Positions 25,491 to 35,420 of a stretch of DNA of 64,000 bases are shown piece after piece. The position numbers were made by a program, and so were the translations under genes. The notes under the pieces are model-generated. The model was not told the origin of the DNA. It saw only the letters and a program-made list of their open reading frames with translations, and ran no database searches. Source of the DNA: Staphylospora marina (GTDB lineage: Bacteria; Bacillota; Bacilli; Thermoactinomycetales; Thermoactinomycetaceae); contig NZ_CP034118.1 in assembly GCF_003856495.1 (NCBI RefSeq), forward strand, positions 1,958,182-2,022,181, read 5' to 3'. Position 1 is the stretch's first letter; the number at the start of each line of letters is the position of its first letter.

Positions 25491-28325
25491 TCACGCGAGC
25501 TTCACCTCATGCCACCGGATTCCTTCTTCCTCCATCAACCGACGCTCACGGTTTTGACAAGTGCAAAGAATGATCTGATGCTCCCGCGAAAACTCCGCCA
25601 GAAGACGAATGGCCCGGCGGATCCGTTCCTCGTCAAAGTGGACGAAACAATCATCCAGAAACAGGGGGAGACGGGTGCCGGTATGCTCGGAATAAAACTG
25701 GACGAGGCTGAGACGCATGGCGAAAAACATCTGGTCGATCGTGCCTTGGCTGAGCCGGTCCACCGACTTTTTCTCGCCGGTTTCGGGCACGAACACATCC
25801 AGGCGGATGCCGTTTTTCACATCGATGAGCAGATCGCTGTAACGTCCGTCCGTCACTTGGCGGATCCACCCCGCCGCATGGGGGACCAATCGGGGAGCGA
25901 TGTTGTCGCGCACTTCCCTTGCCGCCTTATCCAGCGCTTCTCGGGCGATTTCCAGCACGTTCCGCCTGCGTCGGATCCGATCGATTTCCTCTTCGGCACG
26001 AACCCGTTCCGCGGCTTTGATCGACATCTCTTCCAACCATTCTTCCAATTGGTCGATGCTTCCCCGCAGGCGATCCATCGTTTCCTTGTGCTCTCTCCAT
26101 TTCTCGATGAAATGGGAGAGTTCCCGTTCCGCGTCGAGCAGCCGCGCCTTCCAATCCACCTGGGGTTCGGTCATGCCCGAGTAGTAGTCGGCCAACATGG
26201 ATTGAAGTTGCAAAATCCTCTCTTCCAGTTCCCGTTCCTGCTCCTCCCATCGCTCCTTGCGGCGCAATTCCTCAAGTTCCAGGAACTTCTTCCGTTCCTC
26301 CGAGAGTTTTTGTTCCAACTTCAACAACGTTTCCGTCTGATCCATCCATTTCTTGGCCGTTTCGGGATCCGTCGTGCCGAACCGTGCTTCCCACGCTTCC
26401 AAAAATGCCCGGACACTTTCCAGTTGCCGCTTGCGGTCTTCCTGCTCCTTGCGTTTCATGCTGCGTTCCAACTGAAATTGATGAAGTTCACTCTTCACCT
26501 GACGGAAACGGGTCACCAGATTGCGGGCCGACTCCAGCCATTCCGCCGCCGACCACTCGGGAACTTCCTCCAGGTAATCGGCAAGCCACGTTCCCGCCTC
26601 TTTTTTCAAATGTTCGATCGCTTCCCGGTTTTCCGCCGCTTCCCGTTTCCAGTTTTCCCGCTTTTTCATCTCCTCCAGGATATCCGCCTGTTTCTGAACC
26701 ATGTGTCCGATGGACTCCGCCTGCCACCTTTGCATCAGCTCCCGCTGCGAAGCTTCATTGGCGGAGATCTTCCCGCACACCTCTTCCAGGCGCGCGCGCA
26801 ACTCCTCTCTCTCGGCTTCTTGCTGTTCCCGCCGCACCTGGTCCGCCATCCGGCCGCGATGAAAACGGAAACCGGCCCAACCGGCCATGATGAGGGGAAC
26901 GGGAGAAACCGCGGGCAACCAAATGGCCAACGGAACCGTGGCGATCACGCCCGCCACGCAGACGGCCAACCAACCCCATGACCGAAGCATCCATTTCCAG
27001 ACGGGCCGGTCGGTCAGCTGGGTCAGTCGCAGTTGCACGCGCATCTTGTCCTGTTCCAGCGTTTTGGCTTCTTTTTGCAATTCGTCGAGTCGAAGCAGAT
27101 CCTGGCGGATCTCTCCCCAACTTCCGGATTCCTCGGATTTGTCCAACATGGCGGCCAGTTCCTCGTTCCGCTCCTCCAGTCGCCGGATCTCTTTCAATTG
27201 ATGCAAGACCCCCAAGGAGCGGGATTCGTCCATCTGCAGCAGCTTGGCATGTGTCTGAACCATTTCTTCCAGCGAGCGATCCAATTCCGCCAGCCGCGCG
27301 TCGAATTCCTCGATTTGCTGGAGCAAGGCCTGTTTTTGCCGCTGTTTTTCCGCCAATTCGTAGTACTGTTCATAATAGATGGGCCGCGGGGGACGGGTCC
27401 GGTCGCATTCCACCTGCAATTCTTCCATTTTCCGGCACGATTCCCGGTGCTCGTCCAATTTCATCCGGATGTTGTTGCGCTCCATGATCAGATGTTGCAG
27501 TTCTTTGTGCAACATTTCCGTGGCCTGTTGCCGTTCCGCTTTTTCGCGGATCTCGGTCAGGAGGCTCTCCAGTTCCCCCTTTTCCGCATCGATGAGGCGA
27601 AATTGCTCCTCCAGTTTCTTGAGCTCCTCCCGTTCCCTCACGTACTGCTCCCGCTTTTCGGCCATCTCGGCGATCTCTCGCTCCAGCTGCTCCTTTCGGG
27701 CCAGCGCCGCCCCGTACGGGCGGGTGGAAGCCCTTGCGGTGCCGATCTCCGCCAGCGACGCGTCCAGTTGCCGGACGGCCCGGTTCACGTCATAATCTTC
27801 TCCCTGGACCACCAGACGCTTCAGTCGCTCGAGAACCTGCGAGTCTCCCCCTTTTTTCTCCTTTCTCCCGTCCTGCGGCAGCGTTCCGGAGGTGAGAAAA
27901 ATGATTCTCCGGAGGCTTTCCCCGGAAAGCCGGATCTGCCGCTCCAGAAACTGGCGGTCTTTCCGCTGGTCCGGCGGGAACTCCCCGGTGATCTCCCTCT
28001 CGGCTTCCAGATCGAACAGTTCTTCCTTTTCCCGCTTCCAATCCAGGTTTCTCACCAGACGAAACCGTTTGCCGGAGAGACTGTATTCAATTTCTCCCCC
28101 GTACCCGCCTCCCGTCCAGGGGGCATACCGTTCCAGCCAGTCGGCTCTGGTGCGAATCTGCGTCCCCTCTTTTTTCGGACCGTAGAGCAGGGCGAAGATG
28201 CCGGTAAGCAGCGTGGATTTTCCCGCTTCGTTGGGGGCCTCGACCAGATTGATGCCGTCTTTGAATTCGAATTCGCGGTCGATCCAGCGACCGAATCCCC
28301 GAAATTTCACCCGGTGCAGCCTCAT
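25491..28325 (-). CDS. yhaN: YhaN-like SMC/SbcC-type ATPase with internal membrane segments
   Basis: A 944-residue coiled-coil ATPase. The N-terminus has RVKFRGFGRW and Walker A EAPNEAGKSTLL; the C-terminus has the signature VDRLSQGTIDQMFFAMRL and Walker B LPLFLDDCFVHFD. Between them are long heptad stretches interrupted near residue 450 by two hydrophobic segments (WLAVCVAGVIATVPLAIWL, then PLIMAGWAGF). This is the layout of YhaN rather than SbcC and suggests a membrane-tethered Rad50-like machine. It overlaps the yhaO stop by four bases (ATGA), so the two are translationally coupled partners in DNA-end metabolism. Confidence 0.85.
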   Translation of the reverse strand: MRLHRVKFRGFGRWIDREFEFKDGINLVEAPNEAGKSTLLTGIFALLYGPKKEGTQIRTRADWLERYAPWTGGGYGGEIEYSLSGKRFRLVRNLDWKREKEELFDLEAEREITGEFPPDQRKDRQFLERQIRLSGESLRRIIFLTSGTLPQDGRKEKKGGDSQVLERLKRLVVQGEDYDVNRAVRQLDASLAEIGTARASTRPYGAALARKEQLEREIAEMAEKREQYVREREELKKLEEQFRLIDAEKGELESLLTEIREKAERQQATEMLHKELQHLIMERNNIRMKLDEHRESCRKMEELQVECDRTRPPRPIYYEQYYELAEKQRQKQALLQQIEEFDARLAELDRSLEEMVQTHAKLLQMDESRSLGVLHQLKEIRRLEERNEELAAMLDKSEESGSWGEIRQDLLRLDELQKEAKTLEQDKMRVQLRLTQLTDRPVWKWMLRSWGWLAVCVAGVIATVPLAIWLPAVSPVPLIMAGWAGFRFHRGRMADQVRREQQEAEREELRARLEEVCGKISANEASQRELMQRWQAESIGHMVQKQADILEEMKKRENWKREAAENREAIEHLKKEAGTWLADYLEEVPEWSAAEWLESARNLVTRFRQVKSELHQFQLERSMKRKEQEDRKRQLESVRAFLEAWEARFGTTDPETAKKWMDQTETLLKLEQKLSEERKKFLELEELRRKERWEEQERELEERILQLQSMLADYYSGMTEPQVDWKARLLDAERELSHFIEKWREHKETMDRLRGSIDQLEEWLEEMSIKAAERVRAEEEIDRIRRRRNVLEIAREALDKAAREVRDNIAPRLVPHAAGWIRQVTDGRYSDLLIDVKNGIRLDVFVPETGEKKSVDRLSQGTIDQMFFAMRLSLVQFYSEHTGTRLPLFLDDCFVHFDEERIRRAIRLLAEFSREHQIILCTCQNRERRLMEEEGIRWHEVKLA

Positions 28326-29458
28326 ACCGTCACCTCCTCTTTCGCCAGAAGGGTTTCCAGTCCGGTCCAGAGTGCGGCCGCAAGCTCTTCCGCCCGTTCC
28401 GGTTCTCTCTCGATCCGCTCTTCCATCATCCGGACAAACACTCCGACCACGCCCGGTTGTCTCCGGTAGTGATCCAGATCCAGATCGGGAACGGTCGCGT
28501 CTTCCACGCGGATTTCCGCAAATCCCGACGCCAGGAGCCGTTCCTCCAGCCAGAACAGGTCTTCATCCGTCGGTTTCCAACCGCCGCTTCGTTTTCCACG
28601 GATTCTCACATACAGCCGAACGTCCCGGAACGCAGCCAGTTCTTCCGCCAGCCGAGGCAGAACGTCCTCGCGGCTTCGGCATCCGGTGACGTCGACTTCC
28701 ATTTGCTCCGCGCGCCTCGTCTCGACGGACACCGGTTCCACCCGGATGCCGACAGAATCCCAGCATCCGAAGAAAACATGACGCGGACCGCACTCCCCGG
28801 GACTTCTTCCTTCGGGAGAATCCGGCCGGAAGATCCGGGTTTTTCTCTGATTGTTCAGCCTCTTTTCGGCCATCCTCCGCCCGTGTCCCAGCAAGACGAG
28901 GTCCACGTCCAGTTTCATCAGCTCCCGCTCGGGAACGGGGAACACTTCACACGGTTTCCGCCTGTCCAGCCATTCCCCGTGCAGCAGGAGCACTTTCCTC
29001 GGCCCGGTTCCGGTCTCCGGCGGTCGCTCCCATTCGTTCTCCGCCGGATCGGCCATCCCGCGTCCGGTCACCGAGATCCCTTCTTCTTCCAGCTCGACGC
29101 ATTCCCATCCCGGACCGAACACGTGCACATGGTCCGGCCAATCTTCCAGAAGCCATGACGAGCCCGCCCGGATCGGGTCCCGGTTTCCGGGAGCGATGAA
29201 CACCCGGGTTCCCTCCAGCCTTGCCAGTTCCTCCTTCACGAACCGAACCGTGGACGGCGTCAAAAACTCCGAGTTCCATACATCTCCCGCGATGAACAGA
29301 AAATCGGCTCTTTTATCCTGCGTCAGGGAAACAATGCGGCGGATTGTTTCCCGGTGTTCTTCCCTTCTTCGCAACAAATCCTCCTTGGTCCCTCTCCACC
29401 CAGCGGCCGGCTCGTCCAGATGCCAGTCGGCGGTGTGGATCCAGGTGATCGGTTTCAA
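28322..29458 (-). CDS. yhaO: YhaO-like metallophosphoesterase with substituted metal ligands
   Basis: A 378-residue SbcD/YhaO-type protein. Motif I ADWHLD and motif II IAGDVW are intact. Motif III reads GNRD where active enzymes have GNHD or GNHE, and the last motif reads LLGHGRR where GHxH is expected. LLHG (motif IV) is present. Two His to Arg changes in the dinuclear metal site suggest weak or lost nuclease activity, perhaps leaving a structural partner of YhaN. TTG at 29458 is chosen for a GAGG five bases upstream and for placing ITWIHTADWHL at the N-terminus. The frame continues upstream without a ribosome-binding site. Confidence 0.82.
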   Translation of the reverse strand: MKPITWIHTADWHLDEPAAGWRGTKEDLLRRREEHRETIRRIVSLTQDKRADFLFIAGDVWNSEFLTPSTVRFVKEELARLEGTRVFIAPGNRDPIRAGSSWLLEDWPDHVHVFGPGWECVELEEEGISVTGRGMADPAENEWERPPETGTGPRKVLLLHGEWLDRRKPCEVFPVPERELMKLDVDLVLLGHGRRMAEKRLNNQRKTRIFRPDSPEGRSPGECGPRHVFFGCWDSVGIRVEPVSVETRRAEQMEVDVTGCRSREDVLPRLAEELAAFRDVRLYVRIRGKRSGGWKPTDEDLFWLEERLLASGFAEIRVEDATVPDLDLDHYRRQPGVVGVFVRMMEERIEREPERAEELAAALWTGLETLLAKEEVTV

Positions 29459-29569
29459 CGGTGCCTCAACCTTTCTTGTACGGAAAGTGATGGTTCCATG
29501 GGACAGGTGTATCAACAGGAAAAATTTTCTCCTGCCTCCGCTCTTTTTCCTTCCCTTTCCAGACAAAAG

Positions 29570-29599
29570 AAAAAGCGGGCATCCCAATCGGTTGCCCGC
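29570..29599 (-). terminator. Terminator of the UvrA-like gene
   Basis: GCGGGCA (29575-29581) and TGCCCGC (29593-29599) form a stem around an 11-nt loop; on the minus strand it is followed by TTTTTC. It lies ~78 bases past the stop at 29677. Confidence 0.75.
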
Positions 29600-29676
29600 C
29601 TCCGCGGTTTCGGCGCCCCTTGCGCATCCGGTTTCTTCTTTCTTCCCGGCATCACTCACTCAAAGGAAACGTCCCG

Positions 29677-31941
29677 TTACTGCAAAGCCATTTTCAAGTA
29701 TTTTCCGGTCACGGACTGCTCCGCGTGAATGATTTCCGCCGGGGTGCCTTCAAACACCACCCGTCCGCCCCGGCTGCCCGCGTCCGGTCCCATGTCGATG
29801 ATTCTGTCGGCCTGGCTGATCACTTCGAGGTTGTGTTCGATGACGATCACCGTGTTGCCGGCATCCACCAGCCGGTTGATGATCTCCAGCAGCTGACCGA
29901 TGTCCGACATGTGCAAGCCGGTCGTCGGCTCGTCCATCACGTAGATGCTCCCCTTCTTGTGAAGTTCGTTCGCCAGCTTGATGCGCTGCAATTCCCCGCC
30001 CGAGAGCGTGCTGAGCGGCTGGCCGAGCGTCAGATAGGACAAGCCCACGTCACTCATGGCCCGAAGCTTTTTCACGATCTCTTTCTGTTCAAAAAATGAA
30101 AGGGCCTGTTCCACCGTCATTTCCAACACGTCCGCGACGGATTTTCCGTTCAGTTTGTACGCCAGCACTTCTTCCTTGAACCGTCTGCCTCCGCACACTT
30201 CACAGGGAAGTTCCACGCTGTCGAGAAACGCCAGATCGGTGTACACGACTCCCAGCCCTTTGCAGTTGTCGCAAGCTCCCTTGGAATTGAAGCTGAACAG
30301 GCTCGGGCTGACCTTGTTGGCGGAAGCGAACGCCTTGCGGATGTCATCCATCAGCCCCGTGTACGTCGCGGAATTGGAACGCGTGGATACGGAAACCGCC
30401 GATTGATCGATGACGATCGCTTCCGGATGCTCACGGAGAAAAACATCATGAATCAGCGTGCTCTTGCCGGAGCCGGAGACTCCGGTGACGACCGTCAGCA
30501 CGCCCGTCGGAAGATCCACGCTCACATTTTGCAGATTGTGCAGCGTGGCATTTTTGACGGACAATGTGCCCGTCGGGCGTCTGACCTTCTCCTTCGGACG
30601 AAGCGGCCGTTTCAGGTGTCTGCCGGTCAGCGTATCCGAACGGAGGAGTCCCGTAAAGCTTCCTTCATATACGATGGTGCCGCCTCGGCTGCCGGCATGA
30701 GGGCCGACGTCGACAATGTGATCTCCCACCTTGATCACGTCGGGATCATGCTCGACGACAAGCACGGTATTGCCCTTGTCCCGCAAACGTTGAAGCATCC
30801 CGTTCAACCGGTGCACGTCGCGGGGATGCAGTCCGACGCTGGGTTCTTCAAAAATGTACGTCACATCCACCAGGCTTCCGGTCAGATGCCTCACCATTTT
30901 GACACGCTGCGCCTCTCCCCCGGACAACGTGTCCGTTTCCCGGTCCAGCGTCAGGTAATCCAGCCCGATCTCCACCAGATGCCGGAGCCTCTCCGTCAAC
31001 GCCCGGACGACGGGGGCGGCAACGGGAGCGTCGATCTCGTCCAGAACGCGGAGCAGCTGTCCGATTTCCATGGATGACAGTTCCGCGATATTGTATCCGT
31101 TGATCCGGGAGTTGAGGGCGGCCTGATTGAGCCGCGCACTTCCGCAGGCGGGGCAGGGAGCCTCGGTGATGTACGGCTCGACGGCCTTCCGGGTACGTTC
31201 GGACATGGTTTTCAGGTCACGCTTGATGTACTTGTTGGTGAATTTTTCAATGACCCCTTCCCATGTCACGTTCACCTCTTTTCCGGCGAACTGCATTTTC
31301 AGTTTCCGGGCCTTGCCGTACAGGAGCAGCTCCAGCTCATCCTCCGCATAATCTTCCAGTTTCTTGTCGGGATCAAAATAGTTGGATTGCACGATCAGCG
31401 ACCAGTCCCATCCGTCCACCTTGTAGTCGGGCAGCAGGATGGCCCCTTCGTTCAGGGACTTGGACATGTCCACCGCTTTCCCGAGATCGACGGACAGTCG
31501 GCGGCCGACACCGTTGCACTCCGGGCACATCCCCTTCGGATCGTTGAAGGAATACATGCTCGGCGGCCCCGCGGACGGTTCCCCCAAACGGGAAAACAGC
31601 AGCCGAAGCAACGGGGATATATCGGTGACGGTGCCGACCGTCGAATGCGATCCCCCTCCCGGCGGTTTCTGGTCAACGACCACCGCCATGTTCAAGTGTT
31701 CGATCGAATCGGCGTCCGGATGCGGAATCTTCGGCAAAAAACGACGCACGAACATGCTGAAATTCTCGTTCAGCAAACGCATGGATTCCGCCGCGATCGT
31801 ATCAAAGACGATCGAAGATTTGCCGGAACCGGACACCCCGGTGAACACCGTGATCTTCCGTTTGGGAATGCGCAAGGAGACGTTTTTGAGGTTGTTCTCC
31901 CTCGCTCCCTTGATGACGATGTATTCCCGGGATTCATGCAT
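29677..31941 (-). CDS. Short UvrA-like ABC ATPase (UvrA2 class)
   Basis: A 754-residue tandem ABC protein related to excinuclease subunit A. First cassette: VFTGVSGSGKSSIVFDT. Second cassette: VVTGVSGSGKSTLIHDV. ABC signatures are LSGGEAQRVKMVRHL and LSGGELQRIKLANEL, with Walker B FEEPSVGLHP and YVMDEPTTGLH. Zinc modules are CPECNGVG/CPACGSAR and CDNCKGLG/CEVCGGRR. It is about 190 residues shorter than UvrA, consistent with absence of the UvrB-binding insertion. UvrA2-like proteins are linked to drug tolerance or damage recognition. ATG at 31941 has GGGAGGTG upstream. It lies 32 nt downstream of the ketosynthase gene. Confidence 0.85.
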   Translation of the reverse strand: MHESREYIVIKGARENNLKNVSLRIPKRKITVFTGVSGSGKSSIVFDTIAAESMRLLNENFSMFVRRFLPKIPHPDADSIEHLNMAVVVDQKPPGGGSHSTVGTVTDISPLLRLLFSRLGEPSAGPPSMYSFNDPKGMCPECNGVGRRLSVDLGKAVDMSKSLNEGAILLPDYKVDGWDWSLIVQSNYFDPDKKLEDYAEDELELLLYGKARKLKMQFAGKEVNVTWEGVIEKFTNKYIKRDLKTMSERTRKAVEPYITEAPCPACGSARLNQAALNSRINGYNIAELSSMEIGQLLRVLDEIDAPVAAPVVRALTERLRHLVEIGLDYLTLDRETDTLSGGEAQRVKMVRHLTGSLVDVTYIFEEPSVGLHPRDVHRLNGMLQRLRDKGNTVLVVEHDPDVIKVGDHIVDVGPHAGSRGGTIVYEGSFTGLLRSDTLTGRHLKRPLRPKEKVRRPTGTLSVKNATLHNLQNVSVDLPTGVLTVVTGVSGSGKSTLIHDVFLREHPEAIVIDQSAVSVSTRSNSATYTGLMDDIRKAFASANKVSPSLFSFNSKGACDNCKGLGVVYTDLAFLDSVELPCEVCGGRRFKEEVLAYKLNGKSVADVLEMTVEQALSFFEQKEIVKKLRAMSDVGLSYLTLGQPLSTLSGGELQRIKLANELHKKGSIYVMDEPTTGLHMSDIGQLLEIINRLVDAGNTVIVIEHNLEVISQADRIIDMGPDAGSRGGRVVFEGTPAEIIHAEQSVTGKYLKMALQ

Positions 31942-31973
31942 GCCCCACACCTCCCGATCAGTTCTTTCCGCGT

Positions 31974-33290
31974 TCATTTGTCATGACCCGCGGTTGTCCC
32001 GAAACAAACTTGTTCCGGGATGGGCGAAAACGAACCGACTCCCTCTTCCCAGCGCTTGACGATCAGGCTGACATTGTGCCCGCCGAATCCGAAGGAATTG
32101 CTCATCACAAATTCACATTCGCGGCGCCGGGCACGCCCCGGCACAAAATCGAGTTCAAATCCCTCATCGGGTTCTTCCAGATTGATGGTCGGCGGAATCC
32201 AACCCGTGCGAAGGGTTTGGACGGATGCCACCAGTTCCACGGCTCCGGCCGCCCCCAGCAAATGGCCGGTCATCGATTTGATCGAACTCACGGGCACCTT
32301 GGGCGCCCACTCGCCGAACACCTGACGAATCGCTTCCGCTTCCATCCGGTCATTGAGCGGTGTGCCGGTTCCGTGGGCGTTCACATAGCCGATGTCCTCC
32401 GGTTGCAAACCCGCATCCCGGAGAGCCAGGGTCATCGACCGGACCGCGCCGGCCCCGTCCGCGCGGGGGGCCGTCACATGGTGAGCATCGGTGGACGTTC
32501 CGTATCCGACCAGTTCCGCCAAAATGGGCACTCCACGCTTCAGGGCATGTTCCAACTCCTCCAGGACGAGAACGCCGGCTCCCTCTCCGGCGACAAATCC
32601 GTCCCTGCTCCGGTCGAACGGCCGGCTGGCCTTTCCCGGTTCATCGTTTCGGCGGGACAACGCGCGGATCCGGCTGAAGGCCGCCAAACCAAGCGGAGTG
32701 ACGGGAGCTTCCGACCCGCCTGCCAGCATCACGTCGGCCTCCCCGTATCGGATCATTCGCATCGCTTCCCCGATGCAGCTGGCTCCGGTGGCGCACGCCG
32801 TCACCACCGCGGCGGAAGGTCCGTACGCCCCGACGGCGATGGCGATCTCTCCGCACGCCATGTTCACCAGCATGGCCGGTGCCAGATACGGACTGAGCCG
32901 GGAGGGACCCGATGTCAGCACCCGCTCGTGCTCTGCCTGAATCATGGACAACCCCCCGCTGCCGGATCCCACCATCACCCCGATCCGGTTCCGGTCGATC
33001 CGGGGATCATCCAGCCGGGCGCTTTCGGCAGCCATCCGGGCGGCGGCCACCGCAAACCGGGTGAACAGATCCATCCGACGGATCTCTTTCCGGTCCAGAT
33101 AATCCTCCGCGCGAAAATCATCGATCTCCGCCGCGATGGTCGTGGGATACCCCGTGGGATCAAAGCGTGTGATCGGTCCCACTCCGCTTCTTCCTTCCAG
33201 CAATCGGGAGAAAAAGATCTCGGGAGTGTTGCCGACCGGCGTCAATACGCCCATCCCTGTAATGACCACTCTTCGTCTCACCGGATTCAT
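31974..33290 (-). CDS. Beta-ketoacyl-ACP synthase II (FabF-type)
   Basis: A 438-residue condensing enzyme for fatty-acid elongation. It begins RRRVVITGMGVLTPVG and has the catalytic Cys in VTACATGASCIGEA, the first His in YVNAHGTGTPLND and the second in SIKSMTGHLLGAAG, completing the C-H-H triad. It ends with NSFGFGGHNVSLIVKR plus about 30 extra residues (GSFSPIPEQVCFGTTAGHDK), a tail longer than typical FabF. No acpP, fabH or fabG is adjacent, so it may be an accessory FabF paralogue. ATG at 33290 follows GAGGAAGGGGAC. Confidence 0.9.
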   Translation of the reverse strand: MNPVRRRVVITGMGVLTPVGNTPEIFFSRLLEGRSGVGPITRFDPTGYPTTIAAEIDDFRAEDYLDRKEIRRMDLFTRFAVAAARMAAESARLDDPRIDRNRIGVMVGSGSGGLSMIQAEHERVLTSGPSRLSPYLAPAMLVNMACGEIAIAVGAYGPSAAVVTACATGASCIGEAMRMIRYGEADVMLAGGSEAPVTPLGLAAFSRIRALSRRNDEPGKASRPFDRSRDGFVAGEGAGVLVLEELEHALKRGVPILAELVGYGTSTDAHHVTAPRADGAGAVRSMTLALRDAGLQPEDIGYVNAHGTGTPLNDRMEAEAIRQVFGEWAPKVPVSSIKSMTGHLLGAAGAVELVASVQTLRTGWIPPTINLEEPDEGFELDFVPGRARRRECEFVMSNSFGFGGHNVSLIVKRWEEGVGSFSPIPEQVCFGTTAGHDK

Positions 33291-33345
33291 GTCCCCTTCC
33301 TCACATGATCCGGCTTAGTTTGCAAAGAAACAGGAAAAATTATGC

Positions 33346-33375
33346 AAAAACCCCCGGCCGAATGGTTGCCGGGGG
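33346..33375 (-). terminator. Terminator of greA
   Basis: CCCCCGGC (33351-33358) and GCCGGGGG (33368-33375) form a stem; five T follow on the minus strand. It lies 33 bases past the greA stop. Confidence 0.88.
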
Positions 33376-33407
33376 CCTGTCCGTACGGACGACGAAACCG
33401 TCCGTCG

Positions 33408-33902
33408 TCACTCGATTTTGGTCACCTTGAACTTGATCACGACACCGTCCGGAGTGGTGACGTGGATGAGATCGCCGACGCGTTTGCCGATCAGCTCGGC
33501 ACCGATCGGGGATTCGTTGGAAATCTTGAATTCGGACGGATTGGATTCCGCGCTGCCGACGATGGTGTAGGTCTCCTCGTCTCCTTCCTCTCCGTCCTCA
33601 AACAGTTCACGGATGGTCACCGTGGAACCGACATTCACCACATCCTTGTCCAAGTGTTCCGAAGAGATGATTTTCGCATTTCGGATCATGTTTTCAAGAT
33701 GAATGATTCTGGATTCGATGAATGCCTGCTCTTCTTTCGCAGCATCGTACTCGGAGTTTTCGCTCAAATCGCCCTGGGCGATCGCATCTTTCAACCGTTG
33801 AGCCACTTCATGCCGCTTGTGCGTCTTCAGGTGCTCCAATTCCTGTTTGACTTTTTCAAGCCCCTCTTCCGTGAGCAGTACTTCTTTCTTCGTTTGCGAC
33901 AT
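33408..33902 (-). CDS. greA: Transcription elongation factor GreA
   Basis: A 164-residue GreA, which rescues backtracked RNA polymerase by stimulating transcript cleavage. The N-terminal coiled coil has the catalytic acidic tip [16 protein letters not shown] (residues ~45-60), and the C-terminal FKBP-like domain has [17 protein letters not shown]. Length and motifs are canonical. ATG at 33902 follows GGGAGGCGG. It is flanked by a strong terminator and an intergenic region, so it is probably monocistronic. Confidence 0.97.
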   Translation of the reverse strand: MSQTKKEVLLTEEGLEKVKQELEHLKTHKRHEVAQRLKDAIAQGDLSENSEYDAAKEEQAFIESRIIHLENMIRNAKIISSEHLDKDVVNVGSTVTIRELFEDGEEGDEETYTIVGSAESNPSEFKISNESPIGAELIGKRVGDLIHVTTPDGVVIKFKVTKIE

Positions 33903-34235
33903 TCACAACCGCCTCCCTTGATATCCGAACAAGCTATTGAGCGGGCAAGTCACCGTCATCGTCCGGCCGGGATGCCATTTCCCCTGCAACTCATATGCTG
34001 AAACAAGCCCTTTTATGACAAATGTCGGTCAATCGGTCAACATGGTGTTCCCGTCCATCCGGAAACACCCTTCCGAGAATAGGCAAAAGCATCGAATGCA
34101 AGCGGTTTCTTCGCCCATGACCGGGCCGTCCGTGGCCGTCTTTTCGGACACTGGTGATTATCTTAGCACATTTCCCACGATTGTCCAAGGAGTGGAGGGC
34201 CGGAAATTCCGTCTCGATTCCGAACCCGCCTCCCG
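33903..34235. other. 333-bp intergenic region upstream of greA
   Basis: No convincing gene is seen. Short frames on both strands lack ribosome-binding sites and sensible composition. The region should hold the greA promoter and the end of the dehydrogenase transcript, but I could not pick a consensus promoter; the best minus-strand -35 candidate (TTGTCA at 34016-34021) lacks a good -10. Confidence 0.4.
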
Positions 34236-35213
34236 TCACGATGGCAGAATTTCCGGGTTGACCGGGTGAGGAGGACGTCGTCCTTCAAAATATGCCTTCA
34301 GGTTTTCAACCGCCAGATGAGCCATGGCCTCCCTTGTCTCCCGGGTGGCACTGCCCAGATGGGGTGCCAGCACCACCTGCTCCAGTCCGGGGAGTTCCGG
34401 ATGAACCTCGGGCTCCCGCTCGTAGACATCCAACCCTGCGGCAGCGATTTGTCCGCGTTTCAATGCCCGGACCAACTCCTGTTCGTCCACCAGCGAACCG
34501 CGGGCGGTGTTGATCAGAATCGCCCCCGGCTTCATCAGAGACAGCTCCCTTTTCCCGATCAGATGGTGGGTCTCCCGGGTGTATGGTGCATGCAGGGAGA
34601 CAAAGTCCGCTTCTGCAAGCAGCCGGTCCGGTGTTGCGTATTCCGCTCGGAGCTCCCGCTCTTTCTCCGGCGCCAGACGGCGGCGGGAATGATAGAGAAT
34701 CCGCATCCGGAAGCCCGAAGCGCGCCGGGCCACTTCCTGACCGATCCGGCCCATGCCGATGATCCCCAGGGTCTTTCCGGTCACTTCCGTTCCGAGCATG
34801 AATGTCGGCGTCCACCCTTTCCATCCGCCTCTCCGGACCAAACGGTCCCCTTCCGAGACCCGACGGGCCGCGTCCAGCAGCAGGGCCCATGTCAGATCCG
34901 CGGTGGCGTCGGTGAGTACACCGGGTGTATGGGTGACGAGGATGCCCCGCCGGGTGGCCGCTTCGATGTCAATGTGGTTGACGCCCACCCCGAAATTGCT
35001 GATGATCCTGAGATCCGGCGCGGAAGCGATGACTTCCTCATCGACCGGATCGGTCACCGTGCAGAGCAGAGCCTCTTTTCCCTGCAATCCCCGAATCAGC
35101 TCGTCGCGCGTGGGCCCCGATTCTCCCGGATGGATCACGCAAGTTGCATGCGAACCGAGCCGGTGCAGCACGGCCTCCCCAATCTGTCTCGTGACAAAAA
35201 CCTGACGGCTCAC
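34236..35213 (-). CDS. D-isomer-specific 2-hydroxyacid dehydrogenase (glyoxylate/hydroxypyruvate reductase-like)
   Basis: A 325-residue NAD(P)-dependent oxidoreductase that reduces 2-ketoacids such as glyoxylate or hydroxypyruvate. The Rossmann motif is GIIGMGRIGQEVARR near residue 155. The catalytic triad is visible as Arg in INTARGSLVDE, Glu in YEREPEVHPEL and His in LAPHLGSATRETRE. NFGVGVNHID at residue 73 is the substrate-loop motif of the family. The exact substrate cannot be read from sequence. GTG at 35213 follows AAGGGGAAACG. The amidase gene is divergent from it. Confidence 0.9.
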   Translation of the reverse strand: MSRQVFVTRQIGEAVLHRLGSHATCVIHPGESGPTRDELIRGLQGKEALLCTVTDPVDEEVIASAPDLRIISNFGVGVNHIDIEAATRRGILVTHTPGVLTDATADLTWALLLDAARRVSEGDRLVRRGGWKGWTPTFMLGTEVTGKTLGIIGMGRIGQEVARRASGFRMRILYHSRRRLAPEKERELRAEYATPDRLLAEADFVSLHAPYTRETHHLIGKRELSLMKPGAILINTARGSLVDEQELVRALKRGQIAAAGLDVYEREPEVHPELPGLEQVVLAPHLGSATRETREAMAHLAVENLKAYFEGRRPPHPVNPEILPS

Positions 35214-35374
35214 TGCGTTTCCCCTTCCAACACTTACTTCGTACCGGATATGGGTATTTTACCAATTATAATAATATTCGGCTAAAAAGTGTATTTTCCC
35301 TGCATGTCTGTCGTCTATTTTCCCGATGTCCCGTTTCCGAAACGGGCTTCATTCCCCCGTCCTTTTCCGGGCAA

Positions 35375-35390
35375 TGATATAATAATATCA
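35375..35390 (+). promoter_or_regulatory. Palindrome and -10-like sequence upstream of the amidase
   Basis: TGATAT-AATA-ATATCA is a 16-bp perfect dyad 30 bp before the amidase start and contains TATAAT. No good -35 is seen 17 bp upstream, which would fit an activator-dependent or repressed promoter. Confidence 0.4.
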
Positions 35391-35420
35391 AAAATCAGGC
35401 AGATGACAAGGGGGAGCGGG

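Noticed and set aside
25491-29458. Calling the pair sbcC-sbcD
   Set aside because: The ATPase has two internal hydrophobic segments and lacks an evident Rad50 zinc-hook CxxC, which fits YhaN; the partner fits YhaO.
33991-34239. A minus-strand 82-residue frame between greA and the dehydrogenase
   Set aside because: No ribosome-binding site; composition resembles random translated DNA.
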